Shown here: positions 6,253 to 9,708 of the stretch, piece by piece
How positions within the stretch are numbered: position 1 is the stretch's first letter
How the letters are laid out: each line of letters starts with the position of its first letter
DNA from: an uncultured Selenomonadales bacterium
GTDB lineage: Bacteria > Bacillota > Negativicutes > Selenomonadales > Selenomonadaceae
Direction: 5' to 3'
DNA: 9,708 nt
Assembly: GCA_946543495.1 (NCBI GenBank)
Contig: CAMNLS010000037.1
Location: 1-9,708 of the forward strand
Notes under the pieces: model-generated
Databases searched by the model: none
What the model was told of the DNA's origin: nothing
The model's input: the letters and a program-made list of their open reading frames with translations, nothing else
Position numbers and translations under genes: made by a program

Positions 6253-7338
6253 ATGGATAATATCATGTCGTATGAAACCGTAGAGCTTGATGAGCGGGAA
6301 GGCTCCATTATCATTTTAGACCAGACGAAATTGCCTAATGAAGTGCAATTCCTTCAGCTTAAAGAACAAAAGGATATGTGGCAGGCAATATATCTTTTGC
6401 AAGTACGTGGTGCTCCGGCTATCGGCGTATTCGCGGCTTTTGCTCTGTATCTTGCCGCAAAGGATATTGACGCGGACACTTGGGAAGCTTTCTATGCTCC
6501 TTTCCATGACGCTAAAGAATATCTGAATTCTTCCCGCCCTACGGCAGTGAATATTTCCTGGTCACTTAACCGAATGGAACAGCTCGCTATTGATAACAGG
6601 AACAAGCCCATTGCGGAAATCAAAGCGTTGTTGCTGAAGGAAAGTAAGGAAATTAAAGCAGAGGACGTTTGGATGTGCCGCCGGATTGGTGAGAACGGTT
6701 TGACACTTCTAAAGGACGGCGACGGAATTTTAACTCATTGCAACGCCGGTCAGCTGGCAACGTCAAAGTATGGCACTGCGTTGGCACCAATACATTTGGG
6801 CGTTGAGCGTGGAATGAACTTCCGTGTTTTCTGCGATGAAACTCGTCCGCTTCTGCAAGGTGCTAGGCTATCTGCTTTTGAACTAATGGTTGACGGCGTT
6901 GATACTACCGTAATATGCGACAATATGGCATCGCAGGTAATGAAAAACGGTTGGGTTAATGTCGTGTTCGTCGGTTGCGATAGAGTGGCAGCCAACGGAG
7001 ATTCTTGCAATAAGATAGGCACTTCCGGCGTAGCGATTTTGGCGAAATATTACGGCATTCCCTTCTACGTATTAGCCCCGACCTCAACTATCGATATGAG
7101 TATCGAAAAAGGGGAAGACATTGTTATCGAGCAACGACCGCCCGAAGAAGTTACGAAAATGTGGTACAAACAGCGTATGGTGCCTCAAGGCGTTAAAGTC
7201 TATAATCCCGCCTTTGACTTTGTGGATAATGAGTTAATAACTGGCATTGTTACGGAGTATGGAATCGCGCGACCGCCTTACACAGAAAGCTTAAAGGAAA
7301 TCTTTCGTAGAAAAACGGAGACTAAACCGCGTCTGTAA
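6253..7338 (+). CDS. mtnA: MtnA-family S-methyl-5-thioribose-1-phosphate (or 5-deoxyribose-1-phosphate) isomerase
   Basis: This 361-residue protein belongs to the MtnA branch of the eIF2B-alpha/beta/delta-like family. It would convert the aldose 1-phosphate 5-methylthioribose-1-P (or 5-deoxyribose-1-P) to the matching ribulose-1-P in the cytosol. Signatures are VRGAPAIGVFAAFAL (51-65), the catalytic Cys163 in THCNAGQLAT, RPLLQGARLSAFEL, and the catalytic Asp243 in GCDRVAANGDSCNKIGTSG; the common form is GADRIAANGD. PTSTIDMSIEKGEDI and the C-terminal NPAFDFVDNELITGIVTEYG are also typical. It has its own promoter and ends 17 bp inside the oppositely transcribed class II aldolase gene, whose product would act on the isomerase product. 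No kinase (mtnK/drdK) or nucleosidase gene is in the window, so whether the substrate is the methylthio or the 5-deoxy sugar cannot be decided; DrdI is an equally good label. Confidence 0.9.
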   Translation: MDNIMSYETVELDEREGSIIILDQTKLPNEVQFLQLKEQKDMWQAIYLLQVRGAPAIGVFAAFALYLAAKDIDADTWEAFYAPFHDAKEYLNSSRPTAVNISWSLNRMEQLAIDNRNKPIAEIKALLLKESKEIKAEDVWMCRRIGENGLTLLKDGDGILTHCNAGQLATSKYGTALAPIHLGVERGMNFRVFCDETRPLLQGARLSAFELMVDGVDTTVICDNMASQVMKNGWVNVVFVGCDRVAANGDSCNKIGTSGVAILAKYYGIPFYVLAPTSTIDMSIEKGEDIVIEQRPPEEVTKMWYKQRMVPQGVKVYNPAFDFVDNELITGIVTEYGIARPPYTESLKEIFRRKTETKPRL

Positions 7339-8038
7339 GGTTACTGGGATTGGCAACGCCAGATGGGATACCGCCCGAAGTGACGCCCATATTTTTTCGG
7401 ATTTGAATCAGCTCGTCTATTTGGTCGCGGGAAAGTACATTTGCCTTTCCGATAATGTTAATGCTGTACATGATAATCATTGCATAATGTTCCGTAGATT
7501 CAAGGCGGTACCAAGCTTCCATTAGGGAAGTCCCCCAGGTTACCGCGCCATGATTCGCCAGCAATAAGGCATTGTAATCCCGCACATATGGCGCAATGGC
7601 ATCGGGGAGTTGCTTGGAACCTGGCTTTTCGTAATGAACGCAAGGAACAATTCCCAAGTTTACGAGTGCTTCGGGGTAAATTGCTTGATTCAGAGCCATT
7701 CCGGCGATAGCAAATGAAGTTGAAACGGGCGGATGCGCATGACACACTGCCATAACGTCTTTTCTTTCGTTGTAAATTCGCAGATGCATTTTCACTTCGC
7801 TAGAGGGTGCTCGTTCCCCTTGACTGATAATTGTTCCGTCCAGCCGCATTTTGACCATTTCATCTTCAGACATAAAACCTTTAGAAACTCCGGTAGGTGT
7901 TGTCCAGATTGTTTCGTCATCGACCTTGCAAGAGATGTTGCCATCATTAGCGGCTACGAAATTTTTTATATACATGCGTCGTCCGATTTCGACAATCATT
8001 TTTTTCGCTTCCGCATCAGTAGGATACTGGGTGTTCAT
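7322..8038 (-). CDS. Class II (zinc) aldolase, FucA/Ald2/DrdA type
   Basis: This 238-residue protein is a class II aldolase/adducin-family enzyme that splits a ketose 1-phosphate into dihydroxyacetone phosphate and an aldehyde in the cytosol. Landmarks line up with E. coli FucA: GNIS (33-36) and TPTG (47-50) in the phosphate-binding region, the catalytic Glu81 in PSSEVKMH, and zinc ligands His100 and His102 in CHAHPP and His163 in ANHGAV. Generic annotation would call it L-fuculose-phosphate aldolase. Its neighbour, an MtnA-family isomerase, instead suggests the 5-methylthioribulose-1-P or 5-deoxyribulose-1-P aldolase of the DHAP shunt (Ald2) or of 5-deoxyribose disposal (DrdA). The start ATG is preceded by AAGGTG about 10 nt upstream. 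It is convergent with the isomerase and shares 17 bp with it, with no terminator seen between them. Confidence 0.88.
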   Translation of the reverse strand: MNTQYPTDAEAKKMIVEIGRRMYIKNFVAANDGNISCKVDDETIWTTPTGVSKGFMSEDEMVKMRLDGTIISQGERAPSSEVKMHLRIYNERKDVMAVCHAHPPVSTSFAIAGMALNQAIYPEALVNLGIVPCVHYEKPGSKQLPDAIAPYVRDYNALLLANHGAVTWGTSLMEAWYRLESTEHYAMIIMYSINIIGKANVLSRDQIDELIQIRKNMGVTSGGIPSGVANPSNLTDAV

Positions 8039-8073
8039 AGGGCATCTTCACCTTTCAATTTTTTATCGCAAAC

Positions 8074-8102
8074 ATTTTAGCAGAAAACTATAATTTTGTT
8101 TA
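8074..8102 (-). promoter_or_regulatory. Candidate promoter for the class II aldolase
   Basis: On the minus strand TAAAAT (8079-8074) is preceded by TGC, giving an extended -10, and TAAACA (8102-8097) stands 17 nt upstream as a weak -35 (four of six). Start would be near 8067, about 28 nt before the ATG. The surrounding sequence is AT-rich, so chance matches are possible. Confidence 0.45.
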
Positions 8103-8133
8103 TGTTTTACTTTTGGACTTTACCAACACTCTC

Positions 8134-8148
8134 TAGATAGATAGATAG
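8134..8148 (+). repeat. Short TAGA tetranucleotide repeat (3.75 units)
   Basis: TAGATAGATAGATAG lies in the divergent intergenic region between the aldolase and comEC, overlapping the candidate comEC -35 element. Just after it, CTTTTCATCTT occurs twice (8156-8166 and 8171-8181). The repeat is short, and variability cannot be judged from one sequence. Confidence 0.6.
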
Positions 8149-8170
8149 TAAATACTTTTCATCTTATAAT
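8142..8170 (+). promoter_or_regulatory. Candidate promoter for comEC
   Basis: A perfect TATAAT at 8165-8170 with TAGATA (four of six to TTGACA) 17 nt upstream, inside the TAGA repeat. Predicted start near 8177, leader about 30 nt. The -10 is strong; the -35 is weak. Confidence 0.4.
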
Positions 8171-8206
8171 CTTTTCATCTTCTCACTAACAATATGAGGC
8201 AAGTTA

Positions 8207-8806
8207 ATGAAGCCTAAGGTCTCAAACTCATTCTTGAACGTCTTACTTGCGTCGTTGGCGGCGGGCGTCCTCTTCATGGATTATTCCAACCGCCCTCCAT
8301 CTTTTTTTATCCTGACCTGCGCGGCTCTTATAATCGGCGCAATATTATTCACGTGGCGTCGGAAGTCTTTAACCGCGTGGTTTATCTGCCCGATAATTTT
8401 TTTTGCGCTCGGTGGTCTGCGCTTTCATGCCGTCGACACTTTACCCGCCAACGACGTTTCAAACTTCGCCGGGCAAGCGGTTCAAATAACAGCCGTCGTG
8501 CGCGAGGAACCATTAATAAAAAAATTGCCCAACGGCTTAACACAACTGCGCTTAGTCGTCGACGCGCAAGGGAAGATGTCTGGCGGATTGATTCTCACGT
8601 ATTACCCTAAGGACGGCGACGCACTCCCGACGGCGCATATCGGTGATAAAGTCACGGCGAGCGGCAATCTCAAGCTCCTACATAACTATAACAATCCCGG
8701 ACAAATCGACACCGTTACGCGCATGAAGGCAAACGGAATTACGGCGCGTATGTCGACGGGCAAGCAGGGAATCACAGTCGAGGAAGTCAACGGCGGTTGT
8801 GGATAA
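8207..8806 (+). CDS. comEC: ComEC N-terminal part (membrane anchor plus DUF4131/OB region), ended by a frameshift
   Basis: This frame encodes 199 residues: three hydrophobic segments (about 10-25, 31-50, 56-72) and then a soluble OB-like region with AVVREEPLIKKLPNGLTQLR, HIGDKVTASGNLKLLHNYNN and PGQIDTVTRMKANGITAR. It matches the N-terminal domain of ComEC/Rec2, the inner-membrane channel that carries single-stranded DNA into the cell during natural transformation. TGAGG stands 7 nt before the ATG. The frame ends at TAA 8804-8806, while the rest of the protein continues in another frame from about 8800. Replacing GGCGGTTG with GGCGGTTTG (one more T at 8797-8798) would restore one continuous protein, so one base has been lost here, in the cell or in the assembly. 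If real, the product would be an inactive stub. Confidence 0.85.
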   Translation: MKPKVSNSFLNVLLASLAAGVLFMDYSNRPPSFFILTCAALIIGAILFTWRRKSLTAWFICPIIFFALGGLRFHAVDTLPANDVSNFAGQAVQITAVVREEPLIKKLPNGLTQLRLVVDAQGKMSGGLILTYYPKDGDALPTAHIGDKVTASGNLKLLHNYNNPGQIDTVTRMKANGITARMSTGKQGITVEEVNGGCG

Positions 8807-9708
8807 AATTTCTGCGCGGCGTCGCGGCGATTCGTCAGCACTACCGCGAGGCAATGGCGCAGGTCATGTCGGCTGATGACGCGGCGGCAATCTTCGCAAT
8901 GCTCTTTGGCGGCTACGCCGGACTTAATCCTGAACTCGTCGAAGACTTCGTGACAACAGGCATCGTACACATTTTATCGGTAAGCGGCGCACATATGAGT
9001 TTAATGGCGGCGTTCGCGGCGTGTCTCTGTTCGTTGTTGAGACTTCCACGCGGGCTAACGTTCGCAATCGGCACGTTCTTTATCGTCGCCTACACAATAT
9101 TAAGCGGGCTGTTGCCGCAAGTCTTGCGTTCGGCGTCAATGGGCGTGCTAGTCTTCTTCGCCAAGACGCTCGACGCGGAGGCGGAAGGCGCGCGGCTCTT
9201 GACGTTGACGGGATTGGCAATGCTAATCAATCAACCGTTGCTGCTCTTCGACGTGAGCTTTCAACTTAGCTTCACGGCGACGGCGGGTCTTATGTACTTG
9301 TCGGAGGACTTGCGCGACTTCATGGAACGCTTGCCGAAATTTTTCTCCGAGCCAGCGTCAATGACAATCGCCGCGCAACTTGCGAGCTTGCCGGTTATCG
9401 TGTGGTACTTCAATCAAATATCGTTGAGTTCAGTCTTGGCAAATGTATTCGTCATGCCGCTATTGGAAATCGTCATCGTCGGCGGTTTAATTGGCGGACT
9501 AATCGCGGCGGTCATTCCGTTGCTTGGTAAAATCTTTTTCATCGTCGAGGCGTTAATCTTCGGAGCGAGCGCGGAAATTAATCGCGTCTTTGCTAATCTG
9601 CCGTTCAGTTCCGTACAAGTTCCGACGCTCGGACTTATGGCGGGCTTTTTTTATTACGCCGCGTTGATTCTTCGTCGTCCCCTTATCTTACTGCTGATAA
9701 TCTTCTTG
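8800..9708 (+). CDS. comEC: ComEC competence (channel) domain, frameshifted continuation, runs off the window
   Basis: From 8800 a frame stays open to the last base (303 codons) and carries the ComEC competence domain. Motifs are AAAIFAMLFGGYAGLNPELV, HILSVSGAHMSL (8968-9003, the most conserved family motif), LPQVLRSASMG, FDVSFQLSFTATAGL and ISLSSVLANVFVMPLLE, with at least six hydrophobic membrane segments. No convincing independent start exists: ATG 8854 has GAGG only 2 nt before it. It is therefore the continuation of the reading frame begun at 8207 rather than a separate gene. The C-terminal metallo-beta-lactamase-like domain usually present in ComEC would lie beyond the window, so its presence is unknown. 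Confidence 0.88.

Noticed and set aside
8854..8856. Independent start for the ComEC channel domain
   Set aside because: The only nearby purine-rich motif is 2 nt from the ATG, and family alignment shows it is mid-protein.
1..9708. Transposase, phage, CRISPR, toxin-antitoxin or defence genes
   Set aside because: None was recognised in any frame; the fused fragments are metabolic, regulatory and membrane genes without insertion-sequence ends that I could identify.

Overview
The window looks like chromosomal DNA from a Gram-positive-lineage bacterium with an outer membrane, most likely a Negativicutes (Selenomonas-like) gut or rumen anaerobe. This rests mainly on a fragment at about 2066-2460 that resembles the beta-barrel part of the SLH-type porins of that class, on the beta-glucoside PTS / 6-phospho-beta-glucosidase genes, and on GGAGG-type ribosome binding sites. 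The taxonomic call is an inference; no rRNA or other marker is present.

Layout. (1) 1-1490, minus strand: a promoter, an intact aldo/keto reductase, and directly after its stop codon (TAA then ATG, no gap) a secreted alpha/beta-hydrolase that is frameshifted near its signal peptide and runs off the left edge. (2) 1491-1765: non-coding, nothing recognised. (3) 1766-4688: a gene graveyard. It holds an AraC-type regulator lacking its front and most of its middle (minus strand), then on the plus strand a porin fragment, a GH78 alpha-L-rhamnosidase remnant (5' truncated, internally deleted, one nonsense codon, one frameshift), and the C-terminal part of a beta-glucoside PTS permease (end of EIIC plus a complete EIIA domain) joined in frame to the rhamnosidase remnant. 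(4) 4704-6110: an intact GH1 6-phospho-beta-glucosidase, the old partner of the PTS gene, closed by an intrinsic terminator. (5) 6186-8102: two convergent intact genes overlapping tail to tail by 17 bp, an MtnA-family 5-(methylthio/deoxy)ribose-1-phosphate isomerase and a zinc-dependent class II aldolase, each with its own candidate promoter. (6) 8134-9708: a short TAGA repeat and promoter region, then comEC, split by a one-base frameshift and running off the right edge.

How the genes work together. The PTS plus phospho-beta-glucosidase once formed a beta-glucoside uptake and cleavage unit; the permease is now broken, so the glucosidase is orphaned locally. The isomerase and aldolase catalyse consecutive steps in the known 5'-deoxyadenosine / methylthioadenosine salvage routes (DHAP shunt, or Drd-type 5-deoxyribose disposal), yielding dihydroxyacetone phosphate and a small aldehyde. 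The reductase could in principle reduce an aldehyde, but nothing in the sequence ties it to that pathway.

I did not find a clearly new system. The points most worth a second look are the mosaic of fused gene remnants, the convergent isomerase/aldolase pair, the surviving EIIA domain, and several single-base frame breaks that may be true decay or assembly error.
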